Positions 47,411 to 58,500 of a stretch of 64,000 bases of DNA are shown here, in pieces (position 1 is the first letter of the stretch; each line of letters begins with the position of its first letter). Under the pieces are notes generated by a model. It was not told the DNA's origin. It made no database searches and saw nothing but the letters and a program-made list of their open reading frames with translations. Source of the stretch: Lutraria lutraria (lineage: Eukaryota; Mollusca; Bivalvia; Venerida; Mactridae); NCBI GenBank assembly GCA_964023205.1, contig OZ026840.1:32776199-32840198 (forward strand). Direction: 5' to 3'. Made by a program: the position numbers and the translations under genes.

Positions 47411-47964
47411 AAAGTACACAGTAATGAAAAACAGTAAGGACATATTGATAAACATGCTTTATAAACAAAGATTGGTATCGATAACTGCATGATGAAAACT
47501 TTTCACTATATTAACTAATATATGTGGAATGATGAACAAAATTATACATAAACAAAGATTATATTTTAAAAGTTGCTATTAAAGTAGGTATATGCGACCT
47601 TTCCTGACGTCATATGGGTCAACAATCGAATTTTAAAAAATAAAACGAGAAAAATCGAAGAACATGCTATACGATCATTGTGCAAAATTTCAGAACAATC
47701 GGAGAAAACTCGATTTTTGATCAAGGATCGTATACTGTCTTAATGATAAACTGTGTTTTAGGTTAGTGCAGGCTAACATTAATATGAAAGAAGTTGCAAT
47801 GTCGTATTTTCTTTGTTTGATGATGATGTCCGAGTGCAATGTAAAGTTATGTTGGTTGGCGATTGTACAGAACGCACGAGTTGGAAATGGTGATAGAAAA
47901 GGTTATACAATTATAGTCTTATGAAATTATGAGGCCTTGAAAAATTATGCAATAATTCTGAAGA

Positions 47965-48400
47965 ATAAACGAATTCTTTCCGATAGCGTTTATGTCCTTT
48001 CATTCCTAACAGCCGAGTGCGTGCACTGACGGTTGTAAATCATAGTATCCACAAAATGATTTTTTAAAATATATATTGTAATACTACTTGGCCAAAATAC
48101 TGTTTTTTTCTATGAAAAATGAAATGACATAAAAATGTTTTGAAAAAAGTAACCAATTAAGAATATACGCGTCCTTTCCGAGCATGCCAAGTCCTCAAAG
48201 TTCCGATCAGTCAAATGAGTGCACTTAATATAAGTATTCACAAAATGTTTTGAAATGCAGATTTTTACACAATTTTGTCAAATACATTATTTTTCATTGA
48301 AAAACGAATTAAATGATAAAGAAATATTTTGAAAAAAATGCATTAACTAAAAATTAACGAGCCCTTTCCGGTATCAAGTCATACCTACAAAATTAATATA
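47965..48400 (+). repeat. Diverged tandem repeat, about 190 bp, two to three copies
   Basis: Blocks 'cgtcctttccgagc', 'gtgcactt/gtgcactga', 'cacaaaatg', 'caaaatac', 'tatgaaaaatgaaatgacat' and 'gttttgaaaaaa' recur at about 47980, 48170 and 48360. The family is unknown. Confidence 0.5.
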
Positions 48401-49264
48401 GTGCGACACATTGATAGGCATTAATCATTGTTCATTTGACTTTATTCTAACATTGCTTAGGTCCATCTAAAGAACTTTTTTATATCTTATAAGATTTTTA
48501 TCTTGAAAATAGTTTGTTTCCAGATGACCATGTTTTCCAGTTATAACTCTAAAACATTTTAATTTACACCAGCTCCGGTACTGTTCTGTATAATCACCTA
48601 AATAACCACCTTAATTAATGATAAGACCGTAGCAAGAGTGTACTTTTTGACATACCTGTACCAAGGACTTTTATACATACATATATAAGTCCTTAATTGT
48701 CTGTACTTATAACTTATATTTTCATCTATTTGATCAACTTTAAAAAAGAATAGGGGAAATTCAGCCTCATCAAAGCAGTAATTGTATGAATATGTACATG
48801 TATGTATAGCCTGCCAATACCACGTCATTGCAATTTCATGTACGTAAATGTATGTTCACATTGTACTCATGCAGCGCCTACTGTTTCAAATATATTATAA
48901 TCATTATATCAAACTGATATATATATAATTATATACTTATTACAAAAAATCTGTATTCAAAAAAAAAGAATTACGATTTATGTAGACATGAAGGGGTATA
49001 AAGAAATATGATCATTCATTGCAAGTACAATGTGCATTTAGCCAATAAATGTCTAACAACTCAGCAGTACATCTACATCACTTTATAAACGGTACACAAG
49101 GGAAGCAATTCGTGTATATTTGTTGTGCTAGATTTGCTTCCCTTTAAATGGTAAAATTCTATTCAGGATATTAGAAAATATTAGAAAATCGTTAATTATA
49201 TATATACACTTTTATATCATAAATATGTTGATCATTTACAGATGTAGATGATGACAGATGTTTA
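48401..49264. other. AT-rich intergenic sequence
   Basis: No gene or element is recognised. Confidence 0.45.
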
Positions 49265-49430
49265 CAGTACAACCACTCCAGAGAGGCTCTCTCTTGAGCA
49301 TCCCCCTCCCTTCAATGATTGCATGATTTTCCCTACTATACATGTATATCAATTTAACCTTTCTAAAGCATCAGCCTCTCTACAACAACATAACCACCAA
49401 AGGGTGTTGCTTCGGAGAGATTATACTGAA
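49265..49430. mobile_element. Short MITE, same family as 17472-17627
   Basis: The left end 'cagtacaaccactccagag' and reverse-complemented right end 'cagtataatctctccgaag' are inverted and flanked by TA. The internal 'ccaaagggtgttgctt' also occurs in the 17472-17627 copy ('ctaagggtgttgctt'). A pogo-like MITE. Confidence 0.6.
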
Positions 49431-49469
49431 TCTAAATACATGTATTCACACATTGGGTCGGAGCATGTG

Positions 49470-50010
49470 TTATCAAGATGCATGACATGCTTACAGGTGG
49501 ACGTCCATAGGATGATAGTGGATCATGATTGCATGTTACGAGTGCGCAAACGGCATACAACCCTAAAAAGCGTACGTGGGGCCATTTTTAAAGTGGGATC
49601 TGTTACAATAGGAGCTTGTCATGTCAGTACACAGTAAAACGTCACTCGAATGACACACAAGCAATCGAACCGTGTATTTTTTGTGTCCCCCAGACAACAA
49701 GAGGAGTCAATGTTATCAATATCCCAGGAAATGTCAATGCTCGGCGTTACATCAATTTTTGAAACAACTCACTGATATCATTCATGCAACATAACGGACC
49801 TAGCATTTTTCAGCACGACAATGCAAGATCTCACACGGCGCATATAACCACAAAATCCATTGTTCAGAATAACATTAACGTCTTCCCGGGGCTTGGTCCT
49901 CTTTATCCCGGACATGAACCCCATAGAATACACAGAATGGAATGAATAATTGGATCGAAAGGCCTGGTCCAGTCTTCAAATTGATACCATAATTAAATGA
50001 CCTCCAAAAT
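49470..50010 (+). pseudogene. Tc1/mariner transposase remnant
   Basis: Reading across several frames, the plus strand shows a Tc1-type core: a GGGSV-like piece (VRGAIFKVGSVTIGACHVS, about 49570-49625), then a NGNVNARRYI-like piece (49722-49755). QHDNARSHTAHIT follows at about 49811-49849 (the second catalytic Asp block), and a YPDMNPIEY-like piece lies near 49904-49930 (third block). Frameshifts and stops make it non-functional. Terminal repeats were not located. Confidence 0.78.
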
Positions 50011-50699
50011 GCACTACTGTTAGAATAGCAACGTATTCCTAACGCGCTCATACAACGCTATGATATATATATATATGTAAATTCAATGATGCGACACATT
50101 CTGCAATGCATTCTAAAAAATTGAGGTCACACTGATTATTGATGATTTTAAAGTACGCAGTCAGTCATTTCTTGTTTCCAAATGCTGTGTGATCATTTTA
50201 AATTTTCAGAAATTTTCATTCAGATCCTTTTAAGCCCCATTAGCATTTTGGATGTTAAAATTAAAGTAGGTCTTATTTTACTTAGAAAGATATCTTTTCA
50301 GTGAAATTGACTGATTTTCATCCAACAAATTACACAGATACAACGAAAACAATTATGACACTGAAGCTTCGAAGACAGAAGAAATAACCCCTAATATAAA
50401 CTAATCAACAAAATATAAACTTTTGAATTCTATGTTATTACAAAAATGTATGAAGTTCTCACTTTGGGTCAGTATATATACATACATGTAGACGGTTATG
50501 TGTATCAGGTGGTATGTTTCAATAAATTCGAACAAATCAGTTGATAATAGTCGGCTTGATGATCGAGTTTTCTAAAGACGAGCGTACCTTTACAGTCAGA
50601 GTAAAACCCTATCCTTATACAAAAGGTAAATGTAAGAACCGGTTCTCAGACAAGAAATTAGAATGGGATCCTACCTAAGACGAATAAAATCTGACATTA
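50011..50699. other. AT-rich sequence, no gene seen
   Basis: Nothing recognisable apart from short 'tatata' runs. Confidence 0.45.
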
Positions 50700-51085
50700 A
50701 AGGATTTGAGTACTGAGATATGCGAGCTAAGATTTGAGTGCTGATATATTTGAGTGTGGAGAGTTTAGAGTCAGGATTTGAGTACTGAGATTTAATTGAG
50801 AGCTATAAGGTTTGAGTGCCGAGAGTTTAGAGCCAGGATCTGAGTGTGGAAAGTTTAGAGTCAGGAAATGAGTGCTAAACTGATTTGAGTGCTTATATTT
50901 GAGAGCCAGGTTTGAGTGCTGAGATCTGAGAGCTAAGATATGCATGAGTCCATTGATTTGACAGCTAGGGCTTGAGTGTGAGATTTGAGTGTGGAGAGTT
51001 TAGAGTCAGGATTTGAGTACTGAGATTTGAGAGCTAGGGTTTGAGTGCAGATTGTTTAGATCTGGAGATTTGAATGTTCGAGATT
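50700..51085 (+). repeat. Degenerate minisatellite
   Basis: Variants of 'gatttgagtgctgagatttg', 'gtgtggagagtttagagtca' and 'ggatttgagtactgag' alternate for about 390 bp without a fixed period. Open frames across it on the minus strand result from the repetition. Confidence 0.75.
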
Positions 51086-51738
51086 CAAGCTGTTTGGATT
51101 TGAGAATGGTTATTTTACAATCCATACAGTTGATTGCTACTGCTTGTCTGTAAACACACAGGCACATTTACCGAATATAAACACGTATCACGTGACATTG
51201 ATTTTGTACTATAATCGGTAATTTCATCTACTACATTGTACAAACATTTTTCTTAATTGTTCACTCTATAAGCGAGGAATAGCACGTTGAGAAAGTTTGT
51301 ATCAGCAAGATCATAAACATACACGCACACCCCCCCAAACACACATGTCTCTGTCTGTGCCATATTTAGATTTCATTTCATCCGTCATAATTGCCTGAGG
51401 ACGAAATATTTATTGAAATTTGCGTTCGGGGTCTATTCTGAAGTTTAATGTCTTCACGGCCAACATAGTTCGAATTGGTTATAACTATATGGAAACCAAA
51501 TCATACACGACTGAAGAGAAATGACGGTTTAGTTACTCTGCAAACTGGTTCCATTTGACTCTAAACTCAACAGATTTTTTATGAATCATATATTTATAGA
51601 TGAAGCTCGTGAACTGATTTCTGTACAGATTGACATACATCATAATTATCATATACCTCAAGCTGGTACTATTCCTAGAAAGATTATCGAGACAAAAAAC
51701 TTGAGACGGGTTATCCTTGAAATATTAAATGAACTATA
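51086..51738. other. Intergenic sequence, no gene seen
   Basis: A short C-rich run and 'aacacaca' microsatellite lie at 51320-51345. No gene or element was identified. Confidence 0.4.
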
Positions 51739-52260
51739 GGGCCCGTATTTATAAAACATCTCAATTATGTTTTAAAACTTGGTAAAAAATAGCGAAATCA
51801 AATATAAGTGCTTCAGAACGGGCTTCAGAAATATCTTAGTTAAGAACATTTTTAATTCAACAAGAAATGTCTTTAAAAAGACAGTCGCGAAGCCGGTTAC
51901 TTTAATGTTATTTAGACTGTTGAAACCAAAAGTAAACTTTTTAGCATGATTGAATTCTTCGAAACATTGGTGATGAATTACGAATAGACTTATCAATAAC
52001 GTGCAATATATTTAGGATCTAGTTCCCTCTGTATATCTGTCCAGTTGGTGATTCGGTAAACAAAATAAATTTATGATAACGTTTTAGCTACTAGTATCTT
52101 CAAAAAAGTCGATATTTAAGTAGTCTGAAAATAAAGCTAATATCATTTATGAATAACACTTAGATATTTCTCAAATTTAAGTACTAAATGATCAGATTTA
52201 CGGTATTTCAGTAAAAAAATAAGAAAATCTTAAATTAAGAAGTTTTATAAATACGGCCTC
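51739..52260. mobile_element. MITE, about 520 bp
   Basis: The left end 'ggcccgtatttataaaac' and the reverse-complemented right end 'ggccgtatttataaaac' are inverted repeats, with similarity continuing inward ('atctcaatta' versus 'ttcttaattt'). The interior is AT-rich and non-coding. Confidence 0.65.
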
Positions 52261-52882
52261 AGTATATTAACGTTAAATTCGGTTGTAATTCTGTAACACT
52301 TTTGCAACGGTCTTATCGTTAAATGAAACGAAAAACATTATGTTTGTTTCTGGTTAAATACTCATTATAACTAAGGTTGATAGGTCGGTGCTTTGTTGCG
52401 CTTTTAAAAGCGTGTGGAAAATGTGAGAAAATTGGTGTGCTGTTCCTCCAGCCCAATGAAAAATCTAGGGTCGCTGGGAAAATTACGGTAGGTCGGGTTT
52501 ACATAACCTGAAACAAACATTTTTTAGGCCTAATGCACCAGGCAATTTTTCATGATATCACTTTCTATCACTATTCACTGATGTAAGTGAGGCATATGTG
52601 AGTAATCATTGAGACATTTCAAGGTACTGACTGCAGTGCTGTCAAAGGCATATCGTATTGTTATTCATGTTGTCTGAGATGGATAGCAAGAATTTCCGAT
52701 TCACGAAATGTTCGAGGGTTAATTAACTAATTTGTAGATGCATTGTCGTTTCCATCCATTTCCGTACAATGGACGGTCCGGCCCTTTTGTCAAGTCTGTA
52801 AAAAATGACTTAAATTGCGGATGCGTAATTATTTGATTTTGTTGCAATGTCAATAATTTATAAGTAACAGAGCACATGTAAC

Positions 52883-53018
52883 TGTATCATGAATAGATTA
52901 TAAATGAATGAATACAAAATACTGATTAAAAAAAAATCACTATATTTATTAATATGTTAACATATTGATAAATGGTGTTTTTTATATTTTTTATATATAT
53001 ATAATCTATTCATGATAC
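52883..53018. repeat. Inverted repeat, 19-bp arms
   Basis: GTATCATGAATAGATTATA (52883-52901) reappears exactly inverted at about 53000-53018, around an AT-rich spacer of roughly 100 bp. A small MITE or hairpin of unknown family. Confidence 0.7.
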
Positions 53019-53279
53019 ACTTACCTATGTATCAGAGCTGGGTTATTTAAAGTTATATGGCTGTGAGTTTTTTTGTACATGTAATCTGTATAGGTAAGTA
53101 AGCATTGTATACTTGTTATTGTAGTTTCAACTCGGTTGTAAGTGCCCTAGGCTATGATAAATCCGTATAACTTTAAACATACCACTTCACGAAAAAAACC
53201 GGTTTATACGAAACACGAGCTTCTGGGTGAGCGTTTAGGGATAAAGAAATTTCAGCCTCGACCAATCATATTTCCTAAC

Positions 53280-53398
53280 AGCTGATCAAGACAAGCTTGA
53301 GTGAATATGAAATCATTTTCGCGGGTAACCGCATTAGACCAGTAAAACACAAGGTTTTGTTTGTAAGGAAGGACGTGTTCCATATTTCAACAAACGTG
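53280..53398 (+). promoter_or_regulatory. Candidate 5' non-coding exon and promoter area
   Basis: A less AT-rich stretch with CpGs ends at a good splice donor, AACGTG followed by GTATGT (53399). It lies 2 kb upstream of the coding exon at 55424-55550 on the same strand and may be its first, untranslated exon. No TATA box or other core element was identified. Confidence 0.3.
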
Positions 53399-55423
53399 GT
53401 ATGTAATATTTATTTGTGACATGTATTTCGTTTTCCTGAAATATATTGAAAAGTAAACACAAAGAAATGCTCGTTTATTTGATTTGTATGTGTATTGTAC
53501 TATTGATTAGGTTGTGAATAAGCTTGTAAAATCAGAGACAGTTATTATATTTCTTTGGTAAAATTCATATTCTATTTAACCGTTCACGTATTATTAGGTA
53601 TAGGCCGGTTTATCTAATTATTTTTCATTGGCAAAGACAACTTAAATTCCAATTCTTGTAAACTACATGTAATTGTGTGTTACCGTGATAGGGTCAATCA
53701 GTGTTAACTATGTCTCTGGGTCAGTTTTGTAGGTTAGATACATATTGATTGTTCAGAATGAGCCTGTTCGATTAAAACCTATAACTAGAATATTAGTCGC
53801 GCTCCTAGCTGCTAGCGCAGATTTACTGCCATCTTATCATAGTTGTTTATCGAACTCGCCCATTCTTGTAATTACCGGAAGTGGGATATTTTGCTTATAT
53901 GCACAACGCACGAAACTTACCGCGGCGTTACATGGTGATGTTAATGCGTCCTGAGGTTGGTTGTAATCATTGTCTTTGTTGATATCGTTTTGTTATATAA
54001 AAATCTCAATCAATGCAATTATCGGCTTGCTTTTTGTTTGTAGTCTATTTTATTGATTCGTACCTTGTCTGTTTCGGTCTTATCCATTTCATAATAATCT
54101 GTCTCGTATTTACAGAAAGTGTCATTGTAACCTTCATCTCTTTACAGTTACTTTATATCATCACTGAATAGATAGAACGTACTTGTTTGTTGGTGTTTGG
54201 ATTCCATAGATCTTTGTAAGTATGCACATGTATGTTAATTACCATGTTGAACATCTTTTAATAGTTTTATAATGTATACATAGTTCCCACACCTACCATA
54301 TTTACCTCCTTTGACGGTCATCTTTTTGAGCAAATTCAACAGACATTGATAGAAGATATTTTTGTTTGATATTCTAAATATATTGAAGTTAGACTTCTTT
54401 TTTACATAATATAATTCTAAATATAGGACATTCATATGTGACAACTACATTTTCTTAAACCTGATGTGTTTATGACATTGATAACTTCATGATTAAGTTA
54501 AATTTTATCAAATGAGTTGTTTATTAGCCAATTTTCAGATTTTTTTAATGAAGCGCATTAGAAATTTGCCAAGCAAGATGGCCGTCAAGGGTGGTAGATA
54601 TTGTAGATGGGATCTATGTATTCTATTCTTTTCTATTGGAACTTTTTTCTGATCTATTGAATTCATTATATATGATAGGTCGTGTTATTTTGTAATAACA
54701 GGAGCAATTATAATGCAAATCATAATTTACCCTCTTGAATCGAATGTCACCATGCCCTTGCCCGTCTTATGGCCGACATATTTGTTGACCATGTGCTTGA
54801 CCTTGTCCCCTCGTACCATTGTATAGGTTTCGGTCAGTAATTTAATATTTAGTAGCTATTTGTTTATTGATTATCTTATTAATGAGTACATTAGTTGTCT
54901 CCCTTTTTTATATTGATTGTTATATTTATGATAATGAAAATTTAAAATATGGAAACCCTCAATGACATATTGAAGTTATTGTTGGACATTGTAGTTTAAA
55001 TTAATTTTGATATTATGATACATTATATTTTGGCAACTGGACTTAGCATTAGTTCAGGTGAGAATTATGGATAGTTTTAAATCATCAAATATTACTTTTC
55101 TGATGCAGAAATGTACATTTAATCATTAGCTATTGATAAAAACTCATTTCATTTAACTTTACTTTCAGTAATTGTTGAACAATACCACTACTTTAGGATG
55201 CATAGCTAAAATGTCAGACGGCCATTTTGTCACTTAATACCTTAATGTTACTTACAATAATTTGAAAGGTGTTTTCCTGTAATGTGGCTTGCAGTGGACT
55301 TGTAGCTTACCCAGGCATGCATGCATATGCTTGGCGGGACATGTCAATTCAAAGAATTTGCTTATTTTTACTTTCATGAATACGTACACATGTTCCTTTA
55401 TATTTTAACTTGTAATATTACAG
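53399..55423. other. Probable first intron or intergenic sequence
   Basis: AT-rich, with a CpG-richer patch at 53750-53950 and an isolated protein-like minus-strand frame at 54727-54819. No other feature is seen. Confidence 0.4.
54727..54819 (-). CDS. Short GC-rich minus-strand open frame, unidentified
   Basis: A 30-codon frame (MVRGDKVKHMVNKYVGHKTG, KGMVTFDSRG, TAA) with G or C in most third positions, in contrast to the AT-rich surroundings. GGTAAA at its end could be a splice donor, so it may be an exon remnant. No family is recognised. Confidence 0.3.
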   Translation of the reverse strand: MVRGDKVKHMVNKYVGHKTGKGMVTFDSRG

Positions 55424-55550
55424 AAGTAGCTACATTGAAGTCAGACAGTTTCAACGATTGCCCATGAACCTGGTTACATCATTGTGGAGCAATGAAGATC
55501 ACACTACATAAAGGGATAATCAGAAGATGTTTATCAAGAACAAGTGGGAG
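55424..55550 (+). CDS. First coding exon of an unidentified gene (partial)
   Basis: A 127-bp exon between TTACAG and GTAAGAG. Its ATG at 55527 is followed by MFIKNKWE, with the donor in phase 0, and earlier ATG and stop codons lie in the non-coding part. The rest of the gene must lie beyond the window, because everything from 55551 to 64000 is repeat array, presumably intron. The product cannot be named from eight residues. The start choice rests only on the open frame running into the donor. Confidence 0.45.
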
Positions 55551-55559
55551 GTAAGAGTT

Positions 55560-58500
55560 TTTTTTTGTCTATCCTGCCTTTCATCCATTCTCCTAATGTT
55601 TCCCAAACCTACTTTAAGGTTTCACTCACTTAGTTTTTTCTCTTTTATTTTGTGTTTTTCCATTATTTTCAGGTCTTTTTCATTCACTTCAAACCTTTTT
55701 ACAGATTTTTTCTCACTTTCTTTAAGGTTTTCATCACTCATTTAAAGTTTCCATTCACATACCTTGAGTTTTTAGTCATTTTTCATGGACTCTATCCTAA
55801 CCAGTAATAACTTATCGTCCTGCAAGGATTTGACAACTTCCTCACATACAGTATATAGTAAAATTAACATTTTAATTTTTTTCTCGCTTACATAGAGATT
55901 TCATTCCGTTACTGTAAGTCGTTTTTCATTGACTGTTTTTTTTTCGCTTAAAGTTTGACATTGAAACAGTACTTAGCAATTGTACGATGATTTTGGAGTG
56001 CCCACTGATCTGACCGACTATGTCTAAGCACTGTTTGTGAACGTCATTCTGAAAAGCACCAGTCTCCTCACTTCGTTAGAAAGTAGGCAGTTGCTTTAAA
56101 TGGGAGATTGGATTGGGAGTCTAGTACTGGTTCTCCCAGGAAAGATGGTTAGGTGAACTGTTTGCCTCACTCTTGACTGTTGAAATGGGGTAACGCCCCA
56201 TTTCAACAGTCAAGAGTGACATGAGGCAAACTCACTTTAAGTTTTTTCTCTCTTTTATTTAGTGTTTTACCATTATTTTCAGGTCTTTTTCACTCTCTTA
56301 AAGTTTTCTCTCTCTTTTAGTTAGTGTTTTTACTATTATTTTCAGGTTTAGTTCATTCACTTTAAGTTTTTCTTTCCTGTTTAAGGTTTTTCTCACTCAT
56401 TTTATGTTCCATTCACTTACTACTAGCTTTTTGTCTGTTTTATTTTTGTCTATCCTGCCTTTCATATAATTTCCTAATGTTTCCCAAACCTACTTTAAGG
56501 TTTCACTCACTTAGTTTTTTCTCTTTTATTTTGTTTTTCCATTATTTTCAGGTCATTTTTCATGGACTCTATCCTAACCAGTAATAACTTATCGTCCTGC
56601 AAGGATTTGACAACTTCCTCACATACAGTATATAGTAAAATTAACATTTTAATTTTTTTCTCGCTTACATAGAAATTTCATTCCGTTACTGTAAGTCGTT
56701 TTTCATTGACTGTTTTTTTTTCGCTTAAAGTTTGACATTGAAACAGTACTTAGCAATTGTACGATGATTTTGGAGTGCCCACTGATCTGACCGACTATGT
56801 CTAAGCACTGTTTGTGAACGTCATTCTGAAAAGCACCAGTCTCCTCACTTCGTTAGAAAGTAGGCAGTTGCTTTAAATGGGAGATTGGATTGGGAGTCTA
56901 GTACTGGTTCTCCCAGGAAAGATGGTTAGGTGAACTGTTTGCCTCACTCTTGACTGTTGAAATGGGGTAACGCCCCGTTTCAACAGTCAAGAGTGACATG
57001 AGGCAAACTCACTTTAAGTTTTTTCTCTCTTTTATTTAGTGTTTTACCATAATTTTCAGGTCTTTTTCACTCTCTTAAAGTTTTCTCTCTCTTTTAGTTA
57101 GTGTTTTTACCATTATTTTCAGGTTTAGTTCATTCACTTTAAGTTTTTCTTTCCTGTTTAAGGTTTTTCTCACTCATTTTATGTTCCATTCACTTACTAC
57201 TAGCTTTTTGTCTGTTTTATTTTTGTCTATCCTGCCTTTCATATAATTTCCTAATGTTTCCCAAACCTACTTTAAGGTTTCACTCACTTAGTTTTTTCTC
57301 TTTTATTTTGTTTTTCCATTATTTTCAGGTCATTTTTCATGGACTCTATCCTAACCAGTAATAACTTATCGTCCTGCAAGGATTTGACAACTTCCTCACA
57401 TACAGTATATAGTAAAATTGTCATTTTAAGTTTTTTATCGCTTACATAGAGATTTCATTCCGTTACTGTCAGTCGTTTTTCATTGACTGTTTTTTTTTCG
57501 CTTAAAGTTTGACATTGAAACAGTACTTAGCAATTGTACGATGATTTTGGAGTGCCCACTGATCTGACCGACTATGTCTAAGCACTGTTTGTGAACGTCA
57601 TTCTGAAAAGCACCAGTCTCCTCACTTCGTTAGAAAGTAGGCAGTTGCTTTAAATGGGAGATTGGATTGGGAGTCTAGTACTGGTTCTCCCAGGAAAGAT
57701 GGTTAGGTGAACTGTTTGCCTCACTCTTGACTGTTGAAATGGGGTAACGCCCCGTTTCAACAGTCAAGAGTGACATGAGGCAAACTCACTTTAAGTTTTT
57801 TCTCTCTTTTATTTAGTGTTTTACCATTATTTTCAGGTCTTTTTCACTCTCTTAAAGTTTTCTCTCTCTTTTAGTTAGTGTTTTTACCATTATTTTCAGG
57901 TTTAGTTCATTCACTTTAAGTTTTTCTTTCCTGTTTAAGGTTTTTCTCACTCATTTTATGTTCCATTCACTTACTACTAGCTTTTTGTCTGTTTTATTTT
58001 TGTCTATCCTGCCTTTCATATAATTTCCTAATGTTTCCCAAACCTACTTTAAGGTTTCACTCACTTAGTTTTTTCTCTTTTATTTTGTTTTTCCATTATT
58101 TTCAGGTCATTTTTCATGGACTCTATCCTAACCAGTAATAACTTATCGTCCTGCAAGGATTTGACAACTTCCTCACATACAGTATATAGTAAAATTAACA
58201 TTTTAATTTTTTTCTCGCTTACATAGAAATTTCATTCCGTTACTGTAAGTCGTTTTTCATTGACTGTTTTTTTTTCGCTTAAAGTTTGACATTGAAACAG
58301 TACTTAGCAATTGTACGATGATTTTGGAGTGCCCACTGATCTGACCGACTATGTCTAAGCACTGTTTGTGAACGTCATTCTGAAAAGCACCAGTCTCCTC
58401 ACTTCTTTAGAAAGTAGGCAGTTGCTTTAAATGGGAGATTGGATTGGGAGTCTAGTACTGGTTCTCCCAGGAAAGATGGTTAGGTGAACTGTTTGCCTCA

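Noticed and set aside
53745..53954. 69-codon plus-strand frame in a CpG-richer patch
   Set aside because: No recognisable domain, and its upstream context does not show a splice acceptor; kept only as part of the intron/intergenic description.
55527..55745. 72-codon plus-strand frame starting MFIKNKWE
   Set aside because: Only the first eight codons are likely exon; the rest reads through a good GTAAGAG donor into T-rich satellite sequence, giving Phe/Ser-rich noise.
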